A DNA stretch of 64,000 nucleotides from Yoonia maritima (GCF_002933395.1 NZ_PKFN01000008.1:434001-498000); one strand, 5' to 3'. Numbered from the stretch's first letter, positions 55,593-64,000 are shown. Notes: generated by a model not told the origin, from the sequence alone. A program made the numbers and translations.

Positions 55593-56222
55593 ATGCGCAG
55601 GCTTATTGCCCTACTCTTGCTTATCACATCTTCAGCCCAAGCACAGGATGCTGCTGGCGACTTCGATTATTACGTGCTGTCTCTATCGTGGTCGGCGAAC
55701 TGGTGCGAATTGGAAGGCGACGCGCGCAATTCACCGCAATGCGACGAAAGCGAAAATTTTGATTGGGTTCTTCATGGGCTTTGGCCGCAATATGATCATG
55801 GCTACCCGTCGTTTTGCAACACACCCCACCGTGCACCCAGCCGGAGCCAAACAGGTGATATGGCAGATATCATGGGGACATCAGGCCTTGCTTGGCATCA
55901 ATGGCGCAAACATGGGGTTTGCACGGGACTGTCGGCGCAAGACTACTATGCATTATCGCGCGAGGCTTACGCACGTGTCGTCAGGCCACCAGTATTTCGT
56001 ACAATCGACCGAGACATCACCGTGCCTGCCAGCGTAATCGAAGAAGCATTCCTAAAGGACAACCCTGACCTATCTGCAGACCAGATCACCATCACCTGCA
56101 AATCCAACTACATTCAAGAAGCCCGCATATGCATGACACGCGATTTAGAATTTCGCACCTGCGGCCCCGACGTTATTCGCGATTGCAGAATGACAAACGC
56201 GCAATTCAGTCCGATGCGGTAA
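55593..56222 (+). CDS. Ribonuclease T2 family protein
   Basis: A 209-residue exported RNase: signal peptide (MRRLIALLLLITSSAQAQD), conserved motifs WVLHGLWPQYD (CAS I, catalytic His) and WHQWRKHGVCTG (CAS II, Glu replaced position near W-x-KHG). Pairs of cysteines fit the family. It cleaves RNA in the periplasm or outside the cell. Convergent with a lipoprotein gene behind a terminator. Confidence 0.9.
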   Translation: MRRLIALLLLITSSAQAQDAAGDFDYYVLSLSWSANWCELEGDARNSPQCDESENFDWVLHGLWPQYDHGYPSFCNTPHRAPSRSQTGDMADIMGTSGLAWHQWRKHGVCTGLSAQDYYALSREAYARVVRPPVFRTIDRDITVPASVIEEAFLKDNPDLSADQITITCKSNYIQEARICMTRDLEFRTCGPDVIRDCRMTNAQFSPMR

Positions 56223-56236
56223 CCCCAACAGCAAAA

Positions 56237-56260
56237 AGGCGCCAAAACTGCGGCGCCTTA
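56237..56260 (+). terminator. Rho-independent terminator after RNase T2 gene
   Basis: AAGGCGCC-8-base loop-GGCGCCTT followed by ATTC, between convergent genes; an A-rich upstream side could make it work both ways. Confidence 0.8.
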
Positions 56261-56282
56261 TTCACAATGCTACGTCCTAAAT

Positions 56283-56600
56283 TTAGGTTTCAGATGGCAC
56301 TGGTTCTTGCTCTGCCATCATAACGCTACCATCTTTCAGAACGATTTCGCCACGTTCTTCTTGGCAATAAGGCCGTCCATCTGGACGCAAGCGCGGTGTC
56401 ATATACCCTTCAATGCCATCATCAATATACCAGTGCTGACACCCATCGGGGTCAATCCATATATTCGCAAGACCATCGCGAAGCGTTCCACCGTCAAGGC
56501 CACCATCAGTGATGCCCCCTTTGGAACTTGTCTCACAGCCTGAAAGTGATACTGATGCGGCAGCTAGCAACACCACTTTCGCAAAGTTTGCTGTATTCAT
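56283..56600 (-). CDS. Hypothetical lipoprotein
   Basis: A 105-residue protein from ATG 56600 (MNTANFAKVVLLAAASVSLS, lipobox LSGC) with GAGGAC 7 bases upstream. The mature part is Gly/Asp-rich, with CQHWYIDDGIEGYMTPRLRP and DGRPYC, which resembles small envelope lipoproteins common in Rhodobacterales. Role unknown. Confidence 0.72.
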   Translation of the reverse strand: MNTANFAKVVLLAAASVSLSGCETSSKGGITDGGLDGGTLRDGLANIWIDPDGCQHWYIDDGIEGYMTPRLRPDGRPYCQEERGEIVLKDGSVMMAEQEPVPSET

Positions 56601-56735
56601 ATTTGTCCTCAAACCAGATTAGTTCAGCAGCAGATTGAACTTGTTCAACATATACATGTAAATTTTGTATCACTATAGCCGAACGTTGACTACTCTACTC
56701 TATCTAGTAGCTAAATAAGGAATTAACCCGCCTAT

Positions 56736-57512
56736 TTAGTACCCACATAGCACTTTGGTTAGCCGACTATCGGCGTCAGCCAGTTCTTCGATGATATCAA
56801 AGTGGTTTTTATCCTCTTCAACCTCAAGGCCACACGCCCATGCCGCCGACAAATCATGTGATTGTTCAATAAAAACAGGACGTTCTTTTGAACCAACATG
56901 AATTTCCACACGGGTTTCGGGGACAGCCATTAAAACAGGGCTTTCAACCTTGGCAGTGTCAATATCAAGCCTAAGGTCTACATTCATCGACGTCCGGGTC
57001 AAAGGAACCAAATCCGTCACGGGCGACACAGGCATCACGAGGTCAAGCCGATCCAACCAGGTGACCGAAGTTCGCGGTGCAGTCATGCGCGCAACAAGTT
57101 GGCCCCCAGCAGAGTGTCCGACTAAGCGAATCGGCCCCAGCACACGCTGGGAAATCACACCAATTGCAGCCGCAATTTGATCGCCGATTTCTGGGATCGT
57201 CGTTTGCGGGCACAAGTCATATGAAGGCATCGCAACAGCCCACCCATGCGCAAGCGGACCCGCCGCCAAATGTGACCAATATGATTTATCAAACTGAAGC
57301 CAGTATCCCCCGTGCACAAATACGATAACCCCGCGCGCCATACGGGCAGGATGAAATAGATCGAACCGATGCCGGCGGCCTTCACCATAGGGCAAATCCA
57401 ATTCACATAGCGTCACATCACGAAACGCGGCCGCAAGAGCCGCCCATTTGTCAGGATAGGTTTCACCGTTCGGGATATAGGCCGCATTGGCAAAAGCATC
57501 ATCTAATTCCAT
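56736..57512 (-). CDS. Alpha/beta hydrolase
   Basis: A 258-residue hydrolase: oxyanion HGGYWLQFDKSYW, nucleophile GHSAGGQL, and His near EDKNHFDI. The layout fits the kynurenine formamidase/esterase (HSL-like) group. It diverges from the aldehyde dehydrogenase across 62 bases. Confidence 0.88.
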   Translation of the reverse strand: MELDDAFANAAYIPNGETYPDKWAALAAAFRDVTLCELDLPYGEGRRHRFDLFHPARMARGVIVFVHGGYWLQFDKSYWSHLAAGPLAHGWAVAMPSYDLCPQTTIPEIGDQIAAAIGVISQRVLGPIRLVGHSAGGQLVARMTAPRTSVTWLDRLDLVMPVSPVTDLVPLTRTSMNVDLRLDIDTAKVESPVLMAVPETRVEIHVGSKERPVFIEQSHDLSAAWACGLEVEEDKNHFDIIEELADADSRLTKVLCGY

Positions 57513-57574
57513 GGTTCCCCCTTTACGCCGCCCTAAGTGCAGGGTCAGATAGCGCCAAACATAAGGAGCCTAAC

Positions 57575-59053
57575 ATGCTTGATGAAACGACCAACCTCAA
57601 ATCCATGCTCACGCGTCCGGATCTGGTCTGTGAAGCCGCATTTGTTTCCGGCGAATGGGTGTCTGCTGAAAATCGGGCGAACTTCAAAGTAACAAACCCA
57701 GCGCGAGGGGATGTTATCGCACTGGTTCCAGATTTATCCCGCGCCGAAGTCGGCGAAGCGATCTCTGCGGCTGAAAAGGCGCAAAAACCGTGGGCTGCGC
57801 TGGCCGCCAAAGAACGTTCAAAAGTTATGCGCAAATGGTTCGACCTGCTGATGGAGAACCAAGAAGACCTTGCTATCATCATGACCGCCGAACAGGGCAA
57901 ACCACTGACAGAGGCCCGCGGCGAAGTGGCATATGGTGCATCATTCATCGAATGGTTCGGCGAAGAAGCAAAACGCGTCTATGGCGAAACCATTCCCGGA
58001 CACATGGCCGACAAGCGGATCAGCGTCATCAAGCAGCCAATTGGCGTAGCTGCGGGCATCACGCCTTGGAACTTCCCCAATGCGATGATCGCACGCAAAG
58101 TGGCCCCAGCCCTTGCCGCTGGCTGTGCGTTTGTTGTGCGACCCGCTTCGCAAACGCCCCTGTCTGCGCTTGCGATGGCAAAGCTGGCACAAGAGGCGGG
58201 CGTGCCCAAGGGGCTATTTTCCGTTGTGACATCAAATGCCGCAGACGAGATCGGCAAGGAATTTTGCGAAAACCACATCGTGCGCAAACTGACCTTTACT
58301 GGATCAACCCAAGTTGGCCGCATCCTACTCCGTCAGGCCGCTGACCAAGTCATGAAATGCAGCATGGAACTGGGCGGCAACGCGCCGTTCATTGTGTTTG
58401 ATGATGCCGATCTTGATGCCGCCGTTGAAGGGGCAATCGCCTGCAAGTTCCGCAACAACGGCCAAACCTGTGTTTGTGCCAACCGTATCTATGTTCAGAA
58501 AGGTGTCTACGACGCTTTTGCGGCCAAATTTACAGCGGCGGTCGAATCCCTGCGCGTCGGCGACGGCCTCACAGACGGAACGACACTCGGCCCCCTGATT
58601 GAAGCCAAAGCGATCGACAAAGTCCAAAGCCATCTTGATGATGCACTTTCAAAGGGCGCGACTATTCTGACAGGCGGCAAGCCGCACGATCTGGGCGGTT
58701 TGTTCTTTGAACCAACGATCATCAGCAACGCGACCAAAGACATGGCTGTCAGCACAGATGAAACATTCGGTCCATTTGCGCCGCTGTTCATGTTTGAAGA
58801 CGAAGACGACGTAATCTTTCAAGCGAATGACACGATCTTTGGGTTGGCCTCCTATTTCTATGCCAAAGACCTTTCACGTGTGACCAAGGTCGCCGAAGCA
58901 CTAGAATACGGGATCGTGGGTGTGAACACTGGCATCATATCAACCGAGGTTGCGCCATTTGGTGGTGTAAAGCAGTCAGGCCTCGGCCGCGAAGGATCAT
59001 CACACGGCATCGAGGACTACCTTGAGATGAAATACATCTGCGTAGGAGTGTAA
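57575..59053 (+). CDS. gabD: NAD(P)-dependent succinate-semialdehyde dehydrogenase
   Basis: A 492-residue aldehyde dehydrogenase: ITPWNFPNAMIARKVAPALA, FTGSTQVGRIL, catalytic Glu in MELGGNAPFIVF, catalytic Cys in NNGQTCVCANR, and the GabD-type end PFGGVKQSGLGREGSSHGIE. It oxidises succinate semialdehyde to succinate. No GABA aminotransferase is adjacent. Confidence 0.93.
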   Translation: MLDETTNLKSMLTRPDLVCEAAFVSGEWVSAENRANFKVTNPARGDVIALVPDLSRAEVGEAISAAEKAQKPWAALAAKERSKVMRKWFDLLMENQEDLAIIMTAEQGKPLTEARGEVAYGASFIEWFGEEAKRVYGETIPGHMADKRISVIKQPIGVAAGITPWNFPNAMIARKVAPALAAGCAFVVRPASQTPLSALAMAKLAQEAGVPKGLFSVVTSNAADEIGKEFCENHIVRKLTFTGSTQVGRILLRQAADQVMKCSMELGGNAPFIVFDDADLDAAVEGAIACKFRNNGQTCVCANRIYVQKGVYDAFAAKFTAAVESLRVGDGLTDGTTLGPLIEAKAIDKVQSHLDDALSKGATILTGGKPHDLGGLFFEPTIISNATKDMAVSTDETFGPFAPLFMFEDEDDVIFQANDTIFGLASYFYAKDLSRVTKVAEALEYGIVGVNTGIISTEVAPFGGVKQSGLGREGSSHGIEDYLEMKYICVGV

Positions 59054-59064
59054 TGTAAATAAAA

Positions 59065-59099
59065 AATAAGGGTATGTAACCGCAATATACACCCTTATT
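59065..59099. terminator. Hairpin after gabD
   Basis: AATAAGGGT (59065-59073) pairs with ACCCTTATT (59091-59099), 12 bases past the gabD stop. A T-run exists only on the minus-strand side. Confidence 0.6.
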
Positions 59100-59291
59100 G
59101 GGACAGCCACGATATCAATATACCCCCAGCGATCGCAGAATTCGGCGATATTAAATTGCTTCGCAGGCGGCATCACAGCGCCAATAAGAAATTTACACAT
59201 TGCAATAGGACACTGGTCTACTTCAGACACGTGCGAACCCCACCTCCAACGCAGCGACGTGGTATGAACTCTAAAAAACACTAGGGATAAA
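59100..59291. other. Intergenic, start of mobile-DNA zone
   Basis: No gene supported. Marks the change from ordered chromosome to fragmentary genes. Confidence 0.4.
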
Positions 59292-59514
59292 TTGCAAGAA
59301 GGCACCAGGACGCCGGTTGCGATCAGCGTCTTCGTGAAGAACCCAGAAGCAGCAGAGCATGGCCGGATCTTTTTTCACGACATCGGCGACTATCTGGACC
59401 AGAAACAGAAACTGGCGGTTATCCAAGATTTTGGTGCAATCGACGGTATCACGAACACCGAAGGTTGGGATCTGATTACCCCGGATGATCAGAACGACTG
59501 GCTCAAGCCAAGTT
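59292..59514 (+). pseudogene. Internal fragment of an ISP-type restriction/helicase protein
   Basis: About 73 residues: TPVAISVFVKNPEAAEHGRI, FFHDIGDYLDQKQKL, ITPDDQNDWLK. This matches the middle of large predicted-helicase/type ISP restriction-modification proteins (conserved FHDIGDYL). Both ends are missing: upstream is unrelated and downstream it fuses to a truncated recombinase at the 23-base repeat. Confidence 0.65.
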
Positions 59515-59533
59515 CAAGGCGCTTTCTCTGTAA
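59511..59533 (+). repeat. 23-bp direct repeat, left copy
   Basis: Starts AGTTCAAGGCGCTTTC and ends TCTGTAA; matches 63744-63766 at 22 of 23 bases. It sits exactly at the junction between the restriction fragment and the recombinase. Confidence 0.85.
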
Positions 59534-60353
59534 CCGTGCTACCACGTTGGCCATCCGGCACCACATCCTTGCCAGTGGTGGACAGGAACACACGGCCTGT
59601 GGACGGCAGGTCACCCATCAGCTCCCATGACCTTTCAGGGAGCAGTAGCATGCGGGGACGATACGCAGTCTTTCCGCCGCCGACCTCATCGCCGCGGATC
59701 CAAACCTCACCGGTCTGGCGGTTGATGTCCTCTGCACGTACGCAGAACATCTCCCCGGGGGTCGCGCCACTGCCCAGTAAGAAGGCGATCATCTTCGAGA
59801 GGCGGCGGCGTGGATCTCGCACGGTTTCTGGCGGGCTTAAAGCCGCCTTTATAAGCTGTTCGGCCTCTTCCGGCGTCAGAATGCGTTTGCGGACGTCGTC
59901 TTCATGGACCTCCGGTCGCAATCCCAGTGCGTTGTTGATCACGGCCTTCAGCGGTACTGACACTTGGCGACGTTTGGTGGCAGCCTTCCAGTGCGGTTTT
60001 GTAAGAGCGACCTCGCACTGTTTACGCGTAAAAGGGTCGATTTCATCGACTCGGACAGTTGGACCGAAATAGGCGACGATGGGTTTAAGCTCTTCTTCAT
60101 GTGCACCAAATTCTGCGACGTAGAGTTCGGCGGCCTCCATGAAGGTTGGAACAGGCGACAGCGCGCGCTCCCAAGCAGCGTCATGAACGCCTTCGGCAAC
60201 CAATTTGGCTATTTCAACCTTGCCTGGATCGCAGACGCCCGTCGAACGCCGGAACCTTTCCCCTTCAACGCGGAAATCGTAGCACCACGACCGATCTTTC
60301 CAGAACGGATGCCAGCACGGTGGCTCACCCCCAAACGTTTCTCGTTTTCCCAT
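59514..60353 (-). pseudogene. Tyrosine recombinase lacking its catalytic C-terminus
   Basis: 279 residues. N-terminal arm-binding (WCYDFRVEGERFRRSTG), core-binding SAM-like domain, and the start of the catalytic domain (LTPEEAEQLIKAAL, FLLGSGATPGEMFCV, INRQTGEVWIRG). Arg I of the catalytic tetrad is Thr (GATPGE where GARPGE-like is usual), and the H-x-x-R and Tyr are gone because the frame ends at the 23-base repeat. Probably inactive. Confidence 0.75.
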
Positions 60354-60685
60354 TTCAATATCTCCTTTATTGTTTCGATGTGATGTCGGTAGAAAACAAT
60401 GTTTCCTCGATGCCGCGCGTCTACTTCGTAATGCGCGCCATATTGTCTGCGGATATTGAAGAGGCTTTCGACTGAAAGCCCTAATGCACGTGCCGCTTGC
60501 TTTCGCTTCAGCGGTGGCTCAGCCCAATCTGTGAATTTGCAGCAGTGGGGGCAAAACTGACTGTCTTGATGACCTTGATCTGACACTCTTCCGAACCTCC
60601 TCTTTTGGCTGTGGAAACACATGTTTCCTTTGGGCTCGGCCTCATTGAGGGGCGTAAAAGAGATTGCCTGTAAAGGGGGAGGCAA
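60209..60685 (-). CDS. HTH protein upstream of recombinase, excisionase-like
   Basis: Up to 158 residues. LKRKQAARALGLSVESLFNI resembles a MerR/excisionase helix-turn-helix, next to a Cys cluster (FCPHCC). The last 48 codons overlap the recombinase in another frame. A later ATG at 60622 is possible. A palindrome GGAAAC-ACAT-GTTTCC lies near its start. Likely controls the recombinase; not confirmed. Confidence 0.5.
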   Translation of the reverse strand: MPPPLQAISFTPLNEAEPKGNMCFHSQKRRFGRVSDQGHQDSQFCPHCCKFTDWAEPPLKRKQAARALGLSVESLFNIRRQYGAHYEVDARHRGNIVFYRHHIETIKEILKWENEKRLGVSHRAGIRSGKIGRGATISALKGKGSGVRRASAIQARLK

Positions 60686-61801
60686 CGATGCCTGCGGCCC
60701 ATCTTTCGCGGTTTTTTCTTATCTGTTGGAATTTTCTTGCGTAGCGATTTCAGTGGAAAAATTGATTTTTCCAAGACCGTTCACAAGGAATTTTGAAGGT
60801 CAAAGACGGTGTGCAAAACGAAACCAAGGCGATGCGGAAGGTGGGAAATCGTGCTGCGTGCTGACCTATTGGAAAAAGTCTTTCAGTTCCCATTTTTCGA
60901 ATTGGCTTTTCGTCTTTTTCCACCAAGATTGTTCAGTATGAAAAAATTTCTGCAGAACGAATTTTCTGAACCAATTTTCATTGGAAACGTGATGTCTGGA
61001 ATCCCCAACATCAGGATGGGAAGAAGAATATGTGCCAGAGAAAGTACAAATTTTCGAATAGAATTTGATAAGCAAAATCAATTGGTAGGCAAATTTTCGA
61101 TGGAATTATTTTGTTCTAATCTCTGAGGAGTTGGGTTTGGACACCGCAGGCGCGATCATAAAATAACCTCTCCTCTTGGATATGCCCTGACGTTTTTTCC
61201 GCTCAAAGTGCAGCTGAGGCGTTCTGGGCTTTCGTCTCTTCTGACCGGTTCCGAGTTCGGTCCGAAAACACCTCAAGTTCAATCAGGCATCAAAAGGAAA
61301 AAAGTTTATTTTTTACATGATGTTAGTAATTACCTCATGGGCGAAAAACCTTACATGAAGGAGGATTTTCGTGTCGTTTCCCCTTCTGTGAAATGGTATG
61401 TCTAAGACTGGTGATTTCGTTGCTTCTGTGGTGAATTTCCAATAAAAACGTCTCGGAACTGCAGGCGTCCCATCACGCAAGCGTTATAAATGTTACAGCC
61501 GTAACATCTTCGCTCTTCGCACAGTTGGCGTGTTCTGGCGGTTTCTTGCTCTAATCAATTGGGTTTGATTCGGCTCATTTGAGGCCAATCTCGCGCAGAA
61601 ACCGTTACTAAAGCCCACCGCGTATGAGTGTCCCAGTCGCAAATGGTGCCCATTCCTCATTTTGACGAGACGAAACGGCACCCCACAAGCTGTGAACTAA
61701 GTCATGTTTCTTTCCTGGCTTGTTGCCTCTCTCTACCGGTTCGCCTACTGCCAAGCTGTTTGGGTGCCTCTTTCCGATGATCTCGACATTTCAAGCCTTG
61801 A
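60686..61801. other. Decayed mobile-DNA region, no gene recognised
   Basis: About 1.1 kb of AT-rich sequence with short frames on both strands and no coding sense. It includes a perfect palindrome TGGAAAAAT-TG-ATTTTTCCA at 60754-60773 and spaced arms TGGAAAAAG/CTTTTTCCA at 60870 and 60914. Confidence 0.5.
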
Positions 61802-62038
61802 GGCAGAGGTGATCCGCAGACATCCCATTGGGTTTTCACCGGCCTGCATGGCATCGATAACAAGATGGTCTTGAGTGGACCAACGTTCGCTGAGGTCCTA
61901 CCTGTTCTTGAGAAGTATATCGGCGGGGTCGAAGTCTATCAGCATTCCGGTTTTGATCGGAGCGCGATCCGCGCCGCAACCGCGGTTCTTGGTCGCTCTG
62001 AGCCAGATTGGATCTGGCAAAACAGTGTCACAGTCGCG
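61802..62038 (+). pseudogene. Fragment of a DnaQ-like 3'-5' exonuclease
   Basis: Open frame with WVFTGLHGIDNKMVLSGPTF, EVLPVLEKYIGGVEVYQHSG, FDRSAIRAA and PDWIWQNSVTVARRA. This follows the order of DEDDh exonucleases (HGI ... PTFAEV ... H-x-x-FD), with His-x-x-Phe-Asp as QHSGFD. The first catalytic Asp/Glu motif is missing and the frame breaks off after ARRA. Confidence 0.5.
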
Positions 62039-62210
62039 CGCCGAGCTTGCGCCTGCAATACAGGATGCTCTCCTGACGATCGCGGACCGGCTTGGAAGCC
62101 AGTCCTTCGAGCACTTGGATCTCCTCGCCCGCGTAATGAATGCACCCACTTCGGATGCAACCCGGTGGCACGGAGCGAAAGTGTCTGATCTGGTTGCGCG
62201 GTTCCTTTAA
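62039..62210 (+). pseudogene. Possible C-terminal fragment of a resolvase-family recombinase
   Basis: Residues RAELAPAIQDALLTIADRLG and DLLARVMNAPTSDATRWHGA, KVSDLVARFL resemble the end of resolvase domain proteins (LAxxLNxxGIPTxxGxxWxxxxVxxLL). No catalytic Ser region is present. Identification is weak. Confidence 0.3.
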
Positions 62211-62282
62211 CGCCCAATCCCTAATTTCATTCCGTGCTCGTCACCGAGCGCGGCCCATCTTAGCTGAGAACGGAGACTATCA

Positions 62283-62525
62283 ATGTATGTAAAGACTGAC
62301 CTGCGCGAGGTGACCCTGTGGCTGCGTTGCAAGTATTCGATGCGCCATCTGCATATTTGGATCACACGCCACTACTGCTGCGAGGAGGACCAGATTTCTC
62401 AAGTAAAGATCACGACCATGGGAAGCTCTCCTGCGGAGTTGGCATCGGCTGCAAAAAAAGCATTTGAAGCATTGGGGTATACGCAGGCTATCCTTGCTTC
62501 GTTGACCTCCTTCAACTTGAAGTGA
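62283..62525 (+). CDS. Hypothetical protein, 80 aa
   Basis: ATG with CGGAG upstream; MYVKTDLREVTLWLRCKYSM and a C-terminal helical SSPAELASAAKKAFEALGYT. No family recognised. Its codon use is ordinary; could be a genuine small gene of the mobile region. Confidence 0.4.
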   Translation: MYVKTDLREVTLWLRCKYSMRHLHIWITRHYCCEEDQISQVKITTMGSSPAELASAAKKAFEALGYTQAILASLTSFNLK

Positions 62526-62550
62526 GAGAATTTCATCGGAACTGATTGGT

Positions 62551-63096
62551 TCATGCGGCACGTGGAAGCTCCTTTGACAGTTCTTGCTGGCCGGCAAGCA
62601 CTAATTTGTCGTGGTCGATCCAGGCGTAAGCTGTGCGGCATACCGCTTCTGAGTCGCCAAGCCGAGCAGACACAAGAGACCAATTACCTGGGTTTTGTGC
62701 CACAAGGATTGAAGCTTGGCCGTGGCGGAACATGTGAGGGTTCATCCCAGGGAATCCGCAATTAGCGGCGCAGTCGGACCACCATGACTTGAACGTTCCA
62801 TATGGAAGGCGTTTCGTTGGATCTATGACTGCGGGAAAGAAGTGGTCGTTGTCCTTGTGATTGCAAAATAGGGGGCGAATTTTGGCTTCAAACCAACGCA
62901 TCGTCTCAAGCCCGCGGAAAGGGCTCGCCGCCTGAATGACTGCGTGAATGCCCTTGCGGTTCTTCACGAACGCCGCAGGAATGCTCATTCGCCCGTTGTC
63001 TGACTTTCCAATGCCCAGAAACAACCAAGGGGACTTGCCGCGGTATGTCAGAGCCAGAATATTGGATACCCTGGCCGGGACAGCATCGGTTTCCAA
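62551..63096 (-). CDS. Tyrosine recombinase C-terminal catalytic portion
   Basis: 181 residues with the catalytic H-x-x-R (MNPHMFRHGQASILVAQNPG), a downstream LGDSEAVCRTAYAW bearing the nucleophile Tyr, and WIDHDK. The N-terminal half is lost or lies in another frame of the upstream gene. In the same orientation as the first recombinase. Whether the truncated protein is made or active is unclear. Confidence 0.6.
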   Translation of the reverse strand: METDAVPARVSNILALTYRGKSPWLFLGIGKSDNGRMSIPAAFVKNRKGIHAVIQAASPFRGLETMRWFEAKIRPLFCNHKDNDHFFPAVIDPTKRLPYGTFKSWWSDCAANCGFPGMNPHMFRHGQASILVAQNPGNWSLVSARLGDSEAVCRTAYAWIDHDKLVLAGQQELSKELPRAA

Positions 63097-63638
63097 AGCT
63101 GCGAAAGCTGCGCATGTGCCATAGCGACGCGCCTTCTGGAGGTGATGTTCGGTTTGGCGAACGGATTGTAGGTATTGGACGGAGGTTCTTGAGTTCGGTT
63201 AGCCAGGGGTTTTGGTGTGCGCCGTGCTGCGGTCGAAGCGACCCGATAGTTGGGGACTGGCAAACCCGCCTGCCAAGCGCGCAGCTGGGCTGTTCGCCAG
63301 AGTATCGGTTTTTTTCGGAGCGGGATCGGGTCTGGGAAACTCGGATCAGGCTTTGAAACGCCACGCCGCCTTCCAGATCGTATAGTCTCTCCGAGCGCCT
63401 CAGCCACATCGCCTGCAGTGCTATGCGGAAGCTTTAATTCTTCCCACCTGTAGCGTGGCGGTGGAGCCAGGCCCTCAATTGCCCAAACGGAATACCAGGG
63501 AAATTTGCCTTCGATACGCCGTAGGCCGAGTGCCAGTGCAAGTTCACGAGCGGCCCTAACAGATGGCATTCTCCAATATTCGGCCAGCTCTTTTGTGGTT
63601 GCTGAACCTGGGTCGTCCTTGACTTTTTTCATGACCAA
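63048..63638 (-). CDS. HTH protein upstream of second recombinase
   Basis: 196 residues. The start MVMKKVKDDPGSATTKELAE and YWRMPSVRAARELALALGLR is winged-helix/excisionase-like; after about residue 100 it is Pro/Arg-rich. It overlaps the recombinase by 49 bases. Analogous order to the 60209-60685 pair. Unknown family. Confidence 0.5.
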   Translation of the reverse strand: MVMKKVKDDPGSATTKELAEYWRMPSVRAARELALALGLRRIEGKFPWYSVWAIEGLAPPPRYRWEELKLPHSTAGDVAEALGETIRSGRRRGVSKPDPSFPDPIPLRKKPILWRTAQLRAWQAGLPVPNYRVASTAARRTPKPLANRTQEPPSNTYNPFAKPNITSRRRVAMAHAQLSQLWKPMLSRPGYPIFWL

Positions 63639-63743
63639 ACCTCCTTACAAAAAGGAGATCGGTTCGAGTGGACGTTGACGGAAACGCTTTTTGTTCGTTG
63701 GCTCTCGTGCTTGGCAATTGCCATCGCAAAATTGACTTGACGC

Positions 63744-63766
63744 AGTTCAGGGCGCTTTCTCTGTAA
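63744..63766 (+). repeat. 23-bp direct repeat, right copy
   Basis: Begins AGTTCAGGGCGCTTTC; one base differs from 59511-59533, same orientation. The pair brackets 4.2 kb containing both recombinases. Confidence 0.85.
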
Positions 63767-63913
63767 GGGAAATTGACCAAATGTTTCCCAAACCCAGTGC
63801 CATTCTGTGCCACTCAGGGCCATTTTGAGGGTATTTTTGTCCAGGAAAGAAAATTTCAAAACTGGAGATTTTCGCCTTGTAACCCTTATGTTTACTTGGC
63901 TATACGCGTCGGT

Positions 63914-63955
63914 GGAGACGTGGCCGAGTGGTCGAAGGCGCTCCCCTGCTAAGGG
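63914..63955 (+). tRNA. 5' half of tRNA-Ser(GCU), interrupted
   Basis: GGAGACG acceptor strand, TG, D-arm GCCGAGTGGTCGAAGGC, anticodon stem CTCCC and loop CTGCTAA with GCT at 63948-63950, all intact. After GGG the sequence turns to GCTGTAAGTGTCTGT and no variable arm, T-arm or CCA follows within the window. It is a truncated tRNA gene, most easily explained by insertion of an element, or less likely by an intron. Confidence 0.75.
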
Positions 63956-64000
63956 GCTGTAAGTGTCTGTAAAAAAAGAATTTTATCCTTTTTCATTCCA

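Noticed and set aside
59485..60072. 195-codon plus frame opposite the recombinase
   Set aside because: Ser/Arg/Thr-rich shadow of the recombinase gene on the minus strand.
61208..61405. 65-codon plus frame in the mobile region
   Set aside because: No family, no ribosome site, within AT-rich decayed DNA.

Overview
The window looks like chromosome of an alphaproteobacterium of the Rhodobacterales (Roseobacter group). Supporting signs are the dnaX-ybaB-recR block, a TrcR/DUF1013 regulator, hemC/hemE/hemF, ClpS, a CycM-like anchored cytochrome c, a compact 4.5S SRP RNA and a yejABEF importer, all with moderate-GC coding sequence. Genus cannot be fixed from the sequence alone.

Bases 1-16663 form a PQQ-dependent alcohol oxidation locus. 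On the minus strand lie MoxR, a DUF58 protein, a DUF4381 protein and a VWA protein (the mxaRSAC-type chaperone set), then pqqABCDE with a 33-residue pqqA, then an operon of an MxaD-like SRPBCC protein, a YVTN beta-propeller, a sensor kinase and an OmpR-type regulator. Diverging from these is an eight-gene plus-strand operon. It holds the PQQ-associated ABC set (binding protein, beta-propeller, ATPase, ABC-2 permease) that resembles the ped/lut genes linked to lanthanide-dependent alcohol dehydrogenases. A complete NitT/TauT-type ABC importer and a small exported protein are nested inside it. The dehydrogenase itself is not in the window.

Bases 16664-22340 hold an exported binding-domain/OmpA protein with a tandem PilJ-type partner, then an AT-rich gene-poor stretch. 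That stretch contains a pair of divergently oriented, previously unlisted micropeptide genes inside an inverted repeat. Seven of the eight codon differences over their first 25 codons are synonymous, so they are likely real genes; this is the most novel signal I found.

Bases 22360-59053 are mostly housekeeping: FAD oxidase and MFS carrier, heme genes, SDR, RsmC-like methyltransferase, ClpS, DacF-like peptidase, yejABEF, cytochrome c, pheA, nudC, cpdB, ffs, rsgA, a DUF6502 regulator with two lipoproteins, an ankyrin protein and phosphatase, dnaX-ybaB-recR, trcR, RNase T2, a hydrolase and an aldehyde dehydrogenase. Two twin-palindrome elements (after ffs and between ybaB and recR) look related to each other.

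Bases 59060-64000 are a scrap yard of mobile DNA: a fragment of an ISP-type restriction enzyme, two incomplete tyrosine recombinases each with an upstream HTH protein, pieces of a DnaQ-like exonuclease and possibly a serine recombinase, a 23-bp direct repeat bracketing 4.2 kb, and the 5' half of a tRNA-Ser(GCU) that breaks off after the anticodon loop at the right edge.
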